Shown one piece after another: positions 43,445 through 54,425 of a DNA stretch of 64,000 nucleotides. A program made the translations under genes and the position numbers. A model generated the notes under the pieces. The model was not told the origin of the DNA and searched no databases. It saw nothing but the letters and a program-made list of their open reading frames with translations. Numbering within the stretch: position 1 is the first letter of the stretch; each line of letters begins with the position of its first letter. Source of the stretch: Galeruca laticollis (taxonomy: Eukaryota; Arthropoda; Insecta; Coleoptera; Chrysomelidae); the NCBI GenBank assembly GCA_963921935.1, contig OY998178.1, positions 58,129,451-58,193,450 on the forward strand. Direction: 5' to 3'.

Positions 43445-44170
43445 CTTAATATTCTTTAATTTTAATTGCCCCGCGTTGTGAGCCAAATTATAATATGTCG
43501 TTATATTTCAAACTTGTAGTTGCCCTACGATGTAGGGACAACTTATAATCTGTTGTCGCAGTGATAATTATTGTACATGCAGCTTAACTACGTATTCTAT
43601 TTCAATTTTGACAGTGGTTGTCAAAAAATATGCCCGGCGCCAATAAATATCAATCTAAAGATGAATTTATATACAATCGACCTATTACTCCTATCTCAGG
43701 GTGAGATCAAAGTTGTTCAAAATTATTTCTTCAAATTTATTTGTTTTTTTTTAATACGTATTTCCAAATTAAAAAACTCCTGACTAAATTTTTATAAAAT
43801 AAATAATTCTCCTTTCCGTTGGTTACCGATATTTCTTGTTTTTTTAAAAAATTACTAATCTAAGATTTTCAATAACCAAGTGAGATTTTGGAATTCTTTT
43901 ATTACATTTGTAATGTTGCTGGCAGAGACCTCTATATTTTGCAATTTCAAATATTTTCTCCAAATCATATTATGTTCTATCTATCGTTAGATTTATTCTA
44001 TTCAGATGTCATCGAAATTGTGAAATGTCATGTTTGATATTTCTACTGAATCTTTCAAAATTTAATAATTTACATATAGTACAGTGTGTATCGAAAGTAA
44101 GGCAGCCAAAATTAAATAAATTTCCTTATGTTTTACTTATTCCTTAAATTTCAAATAGAGGATCTGTATT
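43445..44170 (-). repeat. 3' LTR of Gypsy element, internally deleted
   Basis: Two blocks match the 5' LTR: 43445-43780 to 49610-49935, and 43773-44170 to 50728-51126. The junction CCAAATTAAAAAACTCC shows that the block corresponding to about 49937-50730 is absent, with an A-rich microhomology at the break. Identity in the shared blocks is high. Confidence 0.88.
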
Positions 44171-44584
44171 AAATCCCCCTAATAAAAGAATTATAAATCG
44201 ATTATTGTACATTATTATAATTTCATCTTTAAAATTTCCAAATATTATCCTATTATTTCAGTATACTAGTACTGTCCTGAGAATGATTATTAACTAATAA
44301 AAAAAATCTTAATTTTAATTCAAATTAAATTATTGTTACTAATTCCATAAAACTCATTAACTCTATTATATCTATCTTAAAATTTCACGTAACATAATAT
44401 CATTTATTCCAAGTTATGCATAATATTTATACACCTATTCTATATTAAAAACTCCTCTTTCATTACCGGTATTGGGGTCTAGTAATTGATAACTATTTTG
44501 TGCTCCTTCATTACCTACAACATAAGGTCCCTAAAATGGTAGTAATAATTTTGCGCAACGATTCTCCGATCTTTTTGCAACTTG
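44171..44584 (-). other. Gypsy 3' non-coding region and polypurine tract
   Basis: On the minus strand AGGGGGATTT (44170-44182 region) lies just before the 3' LTR, the expected plus-strand primer site. The rest is AT-rich 3' internal sequence; the integrase C-terminal end may extend into 44480-44584 in another frame (TTGAAAAAG-type, RKLLPPF-like reading), not certain. Confidence 0.6.
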
Positions 44585-45406
44585 TCATGATCTTACTATT
44601 ACCAATTCTCCTTTTTCAAAAAAGGTCTTCTTTTTATTTTTTTGATTCATCCTTTTAACATATTTCTTAGCTTGTTTTTGTAATCTTTCATTTACCTTAT
44701 TCATAACATCTTCCAATGCTGATTTTCGATTGACTTTCCAATTTCTTTGGGGTATTATGCCTGTAAATAAATACTCTGGGCATTCATTTGTAATACCATG
44801 AGGTAGTTGATTCAAAAATCTTTCCACTTGATTTAAATTATTTTCCCATTGACAGTGATCCTGATTACACAATATTCTTAGATATTTGTTTATCTCTTTA
44901 ATGTATCTTTCTGTTGGATTTGACGATGGTTTCCTAATGCTAATAAAGTTCAGCTTAATTTCCTGATTTTGACTAAACTTAGCTAATTTTTCACTTTCGA
45001 AATACGTTGCATGATCTAAAATTATTGTTTTTGGAGTTCCATATTTTTCAATGTACATTTTTAAAAACATTATCACAGTTTTTGCATTGGTTCTTTTAAA
45101 TGGGTAAACATTAACAAATTTTGTGAAAATGTCTGTGATAACAAATATATGTTTATATCCTTGTATGCTCGGTATTAGATTGCTTATAAAATCTATAGCT
45201 ACAATTTGTAATGGATTCTGTGCCACTATTGACTTTGCCAAGTTTTTATTGTGGTAAATTTTCTCCTTTGCCAGTTGACATATGGTACATAGTTTACAAA
45301 TATTCTTGGCATTTGCTATATCCTTTTTTGTAATATAGTTTTCTCTGAAAAGAATCCATAACTTTCTTGCTCCAACATGTTCATATTCTTCATGTAGATT
45401 TTTCAA
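44585..45406 (-). CDS. Gypsy integrase
   Basis: Inserts the cDNA into the host chromosome. The zinc domain has HEEYEHVGARKLWILFRENY and CKLCTICQ. The catalytic core has VAIDFISNLIPS with the first aspartate, TIILDHATYFESE with the second (ILDHAT instead of the usual SDNG context), and NPTERYIKEINKYL with the glutamate. It continues into a basic C-terminal domain, NQKNKKKTFFEKGELV. 273 codons are open, the longest intact frame of this element. Confidence 0.88.
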   Translation of the reverse strand: MKNLHEEYEHVGARKLWILFRENYITKKDIANAKNICKLCTICQLAKEKIYHNKNLAKSIVAQNPLQIVAIDFISNLIPSIQGYKHIFVITDIFTKFVNVYPFKRTNAKTVIMFLKMYIEKYGTPKTIILDHATYFESEKLAKFSQNQEIKLNFISIRKPSSNPTERYIKEINKYLRILCNQDHCQWENNLNQVERFLNQLPHGITNECPEYLFTGIIPQRNWKVNRKSALEDVMNKVNERLQKQAKKYVKRMNQKNKKKTFFEKGELVIVRS

Positions 45407-45498
45407 AATGTCCTTCGCGTAACCTTGTGTAATTACAAATACCTCTCTATCTTCTAAACATTTATATCATATTTCTTCTATGTAATAGCATTATTTTT

Positions 45499-46269
45499 CT
45501 AATTTGATCCTAAATTTTGTTGATCTTGTCTAATTTTCTCCAATGAATATAATCCTTCCTCTTGTAGTATTGTATTGATACCTATTTTATACTTCCTTTG
45601 TTCAAATGTGGTCTCTGTTTCTCTACTTAAAGTATCTGCTACTATATTTTGTTTTCCAGGAATATATTTGATTTCAAAATCGTATTCTTGTAGTAATAAA
45701 ATCCAGCGATGTATTCTATTATTAGCATATCTGTTTTTCAACATAGCTGTTAAACCTGAATGATCAGTTTCTATTATGAATTTAGCTCCTAATAAAAAGA
45801 ATCTTAATTAAGTGATACAAAATACCACGCTAGCCATTTCCAGTTCCGTTACTGAATATTTTCTTTCATGTATTTTAGTAACCCTAGATATTAAACTAAT
45901 AGGTACTTCTCCTTTTTCCTGCTCTTGTATCAGTACTCCAGCAAAACGATCAGCTGATGCATCTGTTCACAAAATAAATTGTTTATCATACTGTGGGTGA
46001 TATACCTTGAGATTATTTGTAAAATCTTCTTTTAGTTCTCTAAATGCTTTTTCTCGTTTGTCATTCCACTGCCATTTTACACCTTTTTTTAATAGTTCAA
46101 TTAATGGTATTTCTTTTCTACTTAGATCCGGTATCAATCGTTTGAAATAGTTTAAAATTCCCAGGAACCCCCTCAAAGTTTTTAAATTAGTTGGTTGTTT
46201 ATTTTCTAAAATTGTTTCAATTCGATCAGGATTCATAGAAACTTCTTTAGTATTCAAAACATATCCCAA
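45499..46269 (-). pseudogene. Gypsy RNase H region
   Basis: 45967-46269 has the connection GYVLNTKEVSMNPDRIE, LKTLRGFLGILNYFKRLIPD, and WQWNDKREKAFRELK. The RNase H start DASADRFAGVLIQEQEKG and ELEMASVVF follow through a stop near 45966. 45499-45744 has RWILLLQEYDFEIKYIPGKQ and NIVADTLSR. Two stops interrupt, at about 45965 and 45800. Confidence 0.85.
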
Positions 46270-46374
46270 ATAATTTATCTCTTCTTGATAAAATTTACAT
46301 TTTACTATGTTTAATTTTAATCCAGCATTTTCTAGTTATTCGAAAATAATATTTAAATGTTCTTTATGTTTTTC

Positions 46375-47216
46375 TTAATTTTCCGAATATATAAGGATAT
46401 CATCTATATAATGAAGTATAAAATTTTCATATTTGTTTAAAATGATGTGGAGTGTTCTTACTAAAGCTGCACAGGAGCTCTGTAATCCGAAAGGTACCAC
46501 ACAGAATTGATATACCACTCCATCTATCATAAACGCAGTATATTTTCGACTTTCTTTTTCTAAAGGAATTAACCAAAAACTATGTTTCAGATCTAATTTT
46601 GGAAATATCTTTGCATTGGTAATTCTACCAAATATACTATCCATATTTATGGGACTTTCGTATTGTTTCTTTGTGTAGCTATTAATATTTCTTGCATCTA
46701 AACATATTCTTATTTCTCCAGATTTTTTCGTACACAAGTAACTGCATTAATATATGGTGAATTTGATCTTTCTATTAATCCATCTTTTAACACATTTTCT
46801 AATTCATGGTATACTTCATCCTTCAATTTATATGGAATTGAATATGTCTTTACTTTGAAATTCGATATATCTTTGTTCATTCCTAGTTTATGTATATATT
46901 TTCTTGCTACTTGTACTTCTTCATGGAATAATTTGTTGTATCGTCTTATCAATTCCATTACTATTTTCACATATTTTTGTTTACACAGTTTTAAATCTGT
47001 TTGATTTTCATCAGTTATTTGATTCGTTACATAAAATTTATCTTCTTCTAATTTGTTGGTTTCTTGTTTGATGAACTCAATGTCTTCTCCTTTACAGTGC
47101 ACCAACTTTTCTTTATAATCATCCGACCCCAATACCATATCATAATTTAAATTCTTTACAACTAACATTTGTACTCTGAATAAATGATTTCCCAATTGTA
47201 ATTCCTCAATTATCAT
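46375..47216 (-). pseudogene. Gypsy reverse transcriptase
   Basis: 46710-47216 holds the region after protease (MVLGSDDYKEKLV) and the fingers (VKTYSIPYKLKDEVYHELEN, LIERSNSPYINAVTCV). A frame change at about 46720 leads to 46375-46737, with GEIRICLDARNINSYT (first catalytic aspartate), LDLKHSFWLIPLEKESRKYT, VPFGLQSS and the HYIDDILIYSE box. A TAA follows at 46373-46375. Confidence 0.88.
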
Positions 47217-47226
47217 TTTATTAGTA

Positions 47227-47490
47227 TCATATAGTTTTTTTATTATTCGCTCCCACTAGTGATAATTTATTGGTATTTACCACCATAATATTATTTTTCC
47301 TGCACTTGTCTATAATCCTTTGACTTATCAACGTTACTTCTGATCCTGTATCTATCAGAATTTTACATCCTATATTTTGTAATTTACCTTCAATGAATAT
47401 TAAACCTAAATTGTCATGGATTTCCCCAATTTCCCCAATGTCAACAAATTCTCTTGGATGTTCGTACTTAGAAAAAATAATATTATGCAC
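47227..47490 (-). pseudogene. Gypsy aspartic protease
   Basis: The active-site motif CKILIDTGSEVTLISQ is in the middle of this 87-codon frame, and LSLVGANNKKTI follows. One frame change (about 47225) separates it from reverse transcriptase. The protein cuts the Gag-Pol precursor. Confidence 0.85.
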
Positions 47491-47499
47491 GTGAAAGCG

Positions 47500-49490
47500 G
47501 TTTAAGTAAAATTTTTATCTACAGTTTGACTATGATCATCATATCTTTCTTGTTCTTGTATTATGTTTACTTGTCTCCTGTCTTCTATTTCTTGATTTCT
47601 TCTATCATAGTTTATTTCTTGGTTTTCCAACGTACCATTTCTTCTATCACAATTTCTTCTTCCAAAGTTTCTTCGATTATAATAATTATTTGTTCTTATC
47701 CGTCTATCTTGTCGCCAATTTTCTTTTCTGTCTTCATTATCATTTCTTCTGTCCGAATTTCTGGTATCTCTTCTATTTTCAAAGTACTTATTATCATTAT
47801 TTTTATTTCCATTTCCATATCTTCGGTCTTCATTTCTATAATTTCTATTTTCATTCCTATAATTCCCTGTCTACATGTCTACCATTTCTTTGGTTATCAA
47901 AATCTCTGTTTCTATAGTTTCTATTTTCATATGTAAGATTCATATCTCTTCTGTAATGTCCATCTCCATTCCTCCCTATTCCATTAAAATTTTTAATTTC
48001 ATTTCTTTTTTCATTATTACTTCTTTCAAGTCTCATTAAATAATTGGACAAACCTTCCATTGTCTTGATATTTTGTATACCAATAGTTTCCGATATTTGT
48101 TGATCAAAATGTCTGGGTATATATAGAACCATTTCTTCTTCTCGCATACTTGGCTCTTACTGTGCATTATTGTACATTTTCATTGCATATGCATTGAAAT
48201 TTTTACTCTGGTTGTAATCAAATTTTCCAAAGTATAGTTTCTCTCTGAAACTTGCCTGTTGGATCTCCCCCCAAAAATATTTAAAAAATTGTTTTTCAAA
48301 TTCATCCACATCAGGTATTTGTTCCTCTTTATTGCAGAACCACAATAAAGCATGTCCGCATAACATTCCTCTGATAATGATTTTCTTCTCCACAATGTCT
48401 CTTATTCCTCTTATGCTGTTTGTGATTATTCTAATAAATACTTTTGGGTGAATTACATTTATATTTCCATCAAATTTCACCCCAAAATCGATATTTCCAG
48501 TATACATCATTCCACCTCCATTCCGTTCTAGATTGCTTTTTATTTCTTCTACAGTTTCTTGTAATTTTCTATTCATTTCCTCGAATTCCTTGTTAAACAA
48601 TTTGTCTATATTTCCACTCCTTTTTATACACGTTCCTGTTTGTTCTTCCATCCTTCCATTTAAGTCATTAAATTTCTTATTCAAATTTTGTTCATATATT
48701 TGCATTACTTCTTCATTTGTTTGTCCTTGTACTTTTATAGACTGTATCTCTTCAATTATGTTTTCATTTTGTTTATTTACTTCCACTTGAATTACTCCAG
48801 ATAAATTTTCTTCTAGTCATCTTCCTAGTACTTGAACTTCTTCTATCACCTGCTTGTTTGTATCTTCCCTGATTTTAATGCCAATTTCTTGAATTTCCAT
48901 TCGCAAATTCTCATTCTGGCCCTTCATATCTTCTTTCACCTTTTCAGTTTTCTTTCTAAATTCATTATTCTCTTCCCTAATTATCTTAATCTCCTTAAAA
49001 TTTTCAATTTTTCCTTCTTCTATTTTCTTTTCCAGCCTGTCCATGTTTCCGGTGATATTGTTAATATCCCCTTAATCTCCTCCTTCATTGTATCAATCTT
49101 GTCATTTAAATATCCACTCATTTTATTCATATCTCCCCTATTTTCTTCAAATTTGTTATACAAGTCTCCCCTCATATTATTTTCCATATTATTCATATTC
49201 TCATCTTGTTTGTCCATTTTTTTATTCATACTATTTATATCTCCCCTCATACTAATTTGAAATTCCATTATTCGATCTCCTCTACTTATTCTTTCTTGTC
49301 TGTCTTGTCTCCTATTCTCTTGTTCTTCTGCTTCATCTCCCGTCAAAACTTCTCCCGATTGTTCCCTTCCTTGTTCCAAGTACTGCACCTGAAAATCTCC
49401 TCTTCCATGACTCCTTTCTTCCCTCTCTTCTTCAGATCCACTTTCAACTCCTACCTGTTTACCATCTCTTAACGTCATTCTTCTTTCCAT
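47500..49490 (-). pseudogene. Gypsy gag, coiled-coil rich
   Basis: Starts at ATG 49490 (MERRMTLRDGKQ). The N-terminal half is glutamate- and asparagine-rich with long heptad repeats (for example MNKKMDKQDENMNNMENNM), so probably coiled coil. Around 48180-48520 the capsid-like part reads HPKVFIRIITNSI, HALLWFCNKEEQIP and FEKQFFKYFWGE. The C-terminal part (47500-48147) is a low-complexity basic tail of N, R, D and Y (RNYRNRDFDNQRNGR type), likely the nucleic-acid-binding region in place of a zinc knuckle. Frame changes at about 49040, 48800, 48150 and 47870. Confidence 0.75.
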
Positions 49491-49565
49491 CGTAGATATT
49501 TAATTTTTCTTATAATAATGTCAATATATATCTATATTTTTATAGTTATATGCAAATTTTTAATC

Positions 49566-49585
49566 GTCCCATGTTTTGGGCGCCA
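49566..49585 (-). other. Primer-binding site of Gypsy element
   Basis: Minus strand TGGCGCCCAAAACATGGGAC starts two bases after the LTR end. A second, similar stretch, TGGCTCTCAACGCGGCGC, is found about 50 bases upstream inside the LTR (49632-49651). Confidence 0.75.
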
Positions 49586-49588
49586 AAT

Positions 49589-51126
49589 TGTAATATTTTC
49601 AATCCTTTAAATATTTAATATTCTTTAATTGTAATTGCGCCGCGTTGAGAGCCAAATTGTAATATGTCGTTATATTTCAAACTTGTAGTTGCCCTACGAT
49701 GTGGAGACAACTTATAATCTGTTGTCGCAGCGACAATTATTGTACATGCAACTTAATTACGTATTCTATTTCAATTTTGACAGTGGTTGTCAAAAAAATA
49801 TGCCTGGCGCCAATATATATCAATCTAAAGATAAATTTATATACAATCGACCAATTACTCCTATCTCAGGGTGAGATCAAAGTTGTTCAAAATGAATTCT
49901 TCAAATTTTTTTAAACGTATTTCCAAATTAAATGTTTCACTATTATCAAACTCTGGAATAACTGTTAATTCAATATAATAAGAGGCCCTTTAATTATTTT
50001 ATGACATTTACTATTTTACTGTCATTGAAAATCAACCAAATGTAACTGATTAAATTGAAAATTCTATAAATGTAAAATGATAAGTTCAATGAGATTGGAT
50101 ACTAAATGAATACTACCGTGAGTTAGAATCAAATTCATATATTATACTATCAAATACACAAATTCAACAAAATTATTATTCCCTAAAAGAACAACAGTCG
50201 TAATCTCTACAAAAACTTAAAATTAGGATACAACTATGCTAGAATTTAACCTAATTAATTATTATTATCAAACGTTCTACTTGTGTAATTTACACTTGAC
50301 GTGTATCAATGTCAAATAACGAAATTTCTGCTCAAATTGTCTATTCACTTGATGTTAATACTGATATATGTATCGATAATTTTGGTATATTTCAAAATTT
50401 CTTATATAGATGCATCTAAATTTTCAACTGTATTTAAAAAGGCCTGATATTTCTCGAGAAATAAATTAAAAAACTGGAGTGGACTCACCAAATGGATCAG
50501 GAAAACTCGTACTTATTATAAACGTATTTAGAATTCTGCTAACTTTCTAAATATATACAATTTAGAAAACTGGAACCACATACACTTTTAACGATGCAAT
50601 TCATATCCGAATTTTGCACGCACTGGCTTTAGCATATGGGTTATTTATCTGATTGTATGATATACAATGTGTACAATCTACCAAAAAATTGAGACAACTC
50701 TAATTCTGATGTTGTCTCTTCAAAGGATAAAAAACTCCTGACTAAATTTTTATAAAATAAATAATTCTCCTTTCCGTTGGTTACCGATTTTTCTTATTTT
50801 TTAAAAAAATTACTAATCTAAGATTTTCAATAACCAAGTGAGATTTTGAAATTCTTTTATTACATTTGTAATGTTGCCAGCAGAGACCTCTATATTTTGC
50901 AATTTCAAATATTTTCTCCAAATCATATGATGTTCTATCTATCATTAGATATATTCTATTCAAATGTCATCGAAATTGTGAAATGTCATGTTTGATATTT
51001 CTATTGAATCTTTCAAAATTTAATAATTTACATATAGTACAGTGTGTATCGAAAGTATGGCAGCCAAAATTAAATAAATTTCCTTATGTTTTACTTATTC
51101 TTTAAATTTCAAATAGAGGATCTGTA
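49589..51126 (-). repeat. 5' LTR of Gypsy element
   Basis: About 1.54 kb, read from ATACAGATCCTC (51126) to AATATTACA (49589). It contains both blocks found in the 3' LTR plus the block of about 800 bases (49937-50730) missing there. LTR copies A and B also contain the block, so its presence is the ancestral state. Confidence 0.85.
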
Positions 51127-51128
51127 TA

Positions 51129-51172
<44 letters not shown>
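51125..51172. repeat. (AT)n microsatellite
   Basis: About 23 AT units with one TAT interruption, directly against the Gypsy 5' LTR end. Confidence 0.9.
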
Positions 51173-51175
<3 letters not shown>

Positions 51176-51228
51176 ATGTTTCGATTAACAACTTTGCTCC
51201 CAAACTTCACATCATTATTTAGTTATAC

Positions 51229-51271
51229 CGTGCTGATGACGGCAAATGAGCCAGAAACATGCATGTCCGCG
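51229..51271 (+). ncRNA. Candidate hammerhead ribozyme
   Basis: Core CTGATGA (51233-51239) and GAAA (51254-51257) in the correct order. Stem II is GGC (51241-51243) with GCC (51250-51252), closed by a C/A mismatch next to the core. Stem III is the palindrome ACATGCATGT (51257-51266), which could pair within or between molecules. The expected cleavage site is after C51267, in the context GTC. Stem I pairs CGTG (51229-51232) with CGCG (51268-51271), one pair being G-U. Penelope-like elements are known to carry hammerhead motifs with very short or palindromic stem III; this one lies between two (AT)n tracts beside PLE-type terminal sequence. Confidence 0.5.
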
Positions 51272-51364
51272 TTTACCACTCTGTTTTAAATAGCCCTTTT
51301 TCTTTTTGCGTGAATTACCCATGAATCTCTTTGCTGTTGTTGTTAACATATCACGCGATATTCC

Positions 51365-51371
<7 letters not shown>

Positions 51372-51425
<54 letters not shown>
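51372..51425. repeat. (AT)n microsatellite
   Basis: About 27 AT/TA units between the ribozyme-like segment and a PLE-type terminal sequence. Confidence 0.9.
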
Positions 51426-51427
<2 letters not shown>

Positions 51428-51715
51428 ATTATTTTTATTGGTTATGTGGCAATAATACCAGAGAGTGTACTCTTTCAAATATTTATTTTCTTAAGTTTTC
51501 GAATTCAAATTGTATTCATTTTCAAGGACTAAAATTATAAAATATGTTCGAAATTAAAATAAAGGTTATATAAAACATAATTACATGATTTGTTGTAAAA
51601 AATATGTATATGATAAATCATTTCAAATATCCAAAAATCATTATGAAACTTCAAAAAACAATATACAAATTACATAATTTCTATATTTATTTATAATTTG
51701 CCTAAAAAACCATGT
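51426..51715 (-). repeat. PLE terminal repeat remnant
   Basis: Matches the left arm of the PLE palindrome at 62262-62540 (shared words GTACTCTTTCAAATATTTATTTT, TTCATTTTCAAG, TAAATCATTTCAAAT, AAAACTTCAAAAAACAATATA), with moderate divergence. On the minus strand it has the CTTGAAAATGAATAC hairpin signature of this family. Confidence 0.7.
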
Positions 51716-53440
51716 TAGGAATGTTGTATTTCAAGTAAAGTAAATGTAACTAGAGTCATATCAGTGTTTCAAATGAAACTTACTGTGTCGAGATAATTCC
51801 ACAATATATTGACAAAATGTTAAAAATTCTAAGAAGTTTGACAATTGTTTTGATACTAAATATCATCGTCAGAATGAGGGAAGTTACATTTCATTTGATG
51901 CCTATCTGATGAATAATAATTATTTTTGGCTGTTATGAAATAATTATATAAAAAACAATTTAAAGGCAAATTTTAAAATTTACCTTCCCATCTCAATTCA
52001 AACTACCAAATTTAAATATACCTAGTGTCCTCCGATCAACGTGATGCCAACTGTTGAGATAGGAACGACCACTCTCTTAATATAATTCTTTCTGTATGGC
52101 GCAGATAGTGGTGGGACGAATATTATCCCCACCCTCACTACCTGTCGAGGACGATCGTTAGTTTCCCTGCTCTATAAATTCTGCGAATGGTCGTTTGGGT
52201 TTGGACCAGCCAAATGGCCGACAGCAGGGAATAATACAGCCACAGCTGTATCCGAATTCACTTTTCTTAAAATTAATAATCGTAAAAATCTTTCTCAATA
52301 ATTCTCGAGACAACAGAGACAGCCCAAATCTCCCTCTAAATTCAACGTATACCTCCTACTCTCAAATAATTTCCAACACCGAGCCTGTCCTCACAAATAA
52401 GTACCCGCAAGACAGCGTGGTTCGTCGTTTCTCATCAGACAATGAATTCATCGAATTTTAGACATTTTTCTAAATTTCCATTCTAGACACCTTTTAACCA
52501 CGCTTCTTCCCCAACATCAACTCCCGCTGTTGACCCAGCTAGCCTTTTATCCTGATCTAGCGAAAAGCGCGCTCCAGCACTCTCAATTCCATACACCTTT
52601 CAAAAAATGTAATACTAGACATCTCTCTACGAAACAATTCTAGACACTTTTTTCCACTGGGCTGTCTCAGCCTACCCACCAAATACACCCAACTCAACTA
52701 CGAGCGCAGCATAAACGAAGCCCCAACATAACACCTCCAACCCCAGCACCATCCCTGCAGAAGAAATTTATTGTATTTCAGGGTCTTCTAGATAAAAATA
52801 TTCCTCAACTTTCAAATAAAAATCCCTATCAAACAAAATCTCTTTCGAACTTCTCTCTCATTTGGGTTCGGATTTAGTTCTGTCACACGGAATAATTATT
52901 CGTGCAACCAGTTGGGAAAAGCACTATTTTTCGTAGATTTCTGCGCAACGAGCGAAGCTAGGATATGACCTTTCGAATTCAAATTAAAAGTACTAAAAAC
53001 GTCCCTACTATGGAAGCAAACTGTTGTCAGCTGGAGTCAATATCGCTAGTTGTTCAAATTGTGTCATTATTATTTATAAATAATTTTTTACGAGGTAGTT
53101 CAAGTCTTACAAGTATTCTGTAACATGTTGTTTACATGCACGATTTTTATTAGTTAATGAAAGTCATTACAATTCACCCGTGTGTAATAACTCCAAGTAA
53201 ATTGAATGGAATGCTATAACTCACGGACTGGACCCAATCACAAGACAGAATTTCTCTTAATAGAATCGCTAAAACTCGAGGTTAAACGAGAAGAATGCGG
53301 CAGCGCCAACTTTACGCCGTTTGCAGCTGTCAAAAGAATGTCATTTTGAGATTTAAAAAGTTACAAATCAAATATCATTCAGTGGCTTTAACAATGGTAA
53401 CAATTAATATAAACGCTTTTATCTATTGCAAATTATGGAA
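51716..53440. other. Unassigned region, C-rich part at 52020-52890
   Basis: 52020-52890 is noticeably richer in C on the plus strand than the surroundings, and contains a TATAAATT box near 52174 and four copies of a TAGACA(C/T) motif (52460, 52485, 52615, 52642). An 88-codon frame at 52195-52461 and later scraps show no known domain. It might be an LTR or LINE 5' region, but I cannot confirm this. The flanks are AT-rich without features. Confidence 0.35.
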
Positions 53441-53778
53441 TAAATGCAGTTTACGGGCATTTGCCTTTTTACGAATTCTTTTTGTTTTTCGTAACTAAAT
53501 AAGCCTCCTTAACATAGAAATGGAATAAAACTCGGCGGTCTCATCAAAATTCCCCTCCCCCCTCCATTAATTTCTTTTCCCGAAAATCGGCTTTTTTATA
53601 TTTTTTTTAATTCGTTATTAAATAGCCTGTATAGACATAAAAAGAACAAAATACCCCCCTCCCCCAAACAAAAAATTATTTTACGACTAATCGGCGTTAT
53701 TTTTTTATTTTTTAAGTAAATAGACTGAAAATATAATAAAACAAAAAGCATAACAAAAATAAGGAGTATGCATCTCTT

Positions 53779-53985
53779 TCACATTTGACCAGGTCCTCCA
53801 ATTTTCGTTGCCTTGGTTATAAATGCGTCAAAGACTACTTCTCTGCAAACATTGACCCAATCCACTAACGTATGTTGCGCGAGTCTTAGCTCGTTTTGCA
53901 TTCGCAATAGCTGGTCTTTATTGACCCACAGATGAATAAATCCCAAAATTTCCCAAATGGGCAAGTGGGATTCATAAAAAAACTC
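53779..53985 (-). pseudogene. ISXO2-like transposase, second exon
   Basis: Begins after a TTATAG acceptor with EFFYESHLPIWEILGFIHLW, then LVDWVNVCREV and KIGGPGQM, where ISXO2-like proteins normally continue with VEIDE, the first catalytic aspartate. A TGA follows directly after GGPGQM, so the DDE core is lost. Exon one is about 1.2 kb away. Confidence 0.6.
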
Positions 53986-54055
53986 CTATAACGTAAAGAT
54001 GCTCTAAAAAATTTAAGGGGGTAGGTTATTTCTATATAATGTATATTTTGGTTGC

Positions 54056-54425
54056 CATGGGGAATGGGATATAATCATTGGATTCACCCTTTCCCTTCCT
54101 GAGTAACTTAATGTGCGTTACAAAGTATTGGATATTGAGTTATTCAATAAGGGGTAGGGAATATAACCATTGGATTCATCTTTTCCCTTCTTGAGTAACT
54201 TATTGTGCGTTACAAAGTATTGGATATCAAGTTATTCAAGAAGGGGAAGGGCGAATCCAAAAATTATATTTCTTTCCCCTTCTTGAATAACTTAACGTGC
54301 GTTACAAAGTATTGGCTATTGAGTTATTTAAGAAGGGGAAGGGAATATAATCATTGGATTCACCCTTTTCCTTCTTGAATAACCTGATGTGCGCGTTACA
54401 AAGTATTGGATATTTTTCAAGGGAA
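54056..54425. repeat. 92-bp tandem array of hairpin units
   Basis: Four units with a period of 92-94 bases. The word GCGTTACAAAGTATTGG recurs at about 54114, 54206, 54298 and 54393. Each unit can form a hairpin, as CCCTTCTTGAGTAACTT on one side is complementary to AAGTTATTCAAGAAGGGG on the other. In the third unit the AATATAATCATTGGATTC part is inverted. It lies within the presumed intron of the ISXO2-like transposase. Confidence 0.85.

Larger units (their letters stand above)
43440..51126 (-). mobile_element. Ty3/Gypsy LTR retrotransposon with 1.5-kb LTR
   Basis: Minus-strand element. The 5' LTR is 49589-51126, the PBS is 49566-49585, gag about 47500-49490, protease 47227-47490, reverse transcriptase and RNase H 45499-47216, integrase 44585-45406, the 3' LTR about 43445-44170. 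The 3' LTR lacks an internal block of about 800 bases present in the 5' LTR. AT tracts abut both ends, so insertion into an (AT)n array is plausible; no unambiguous duplication can be read there. Confidence 0.87.

Noticed and set aside
43193..43486. Open frames made of repeated YI residues (also at 51086, 62179 and 63700)
   Set aside because: They are translations of (AT)n microsatellites.
47526..47936. Plus-strand open frames of I/S/F/Y-rich peptides across 47526-49472
   Set aside because: They are antisense shadows of the low-complexity, asparagine- and arginine-rich gag of the minus-strand Gypsy element.
54056..54425. CRISPR-like array
   Set aside because: The units are near-identical throughout with no variable spacers, and the context is eukaryotic transposon DNA.
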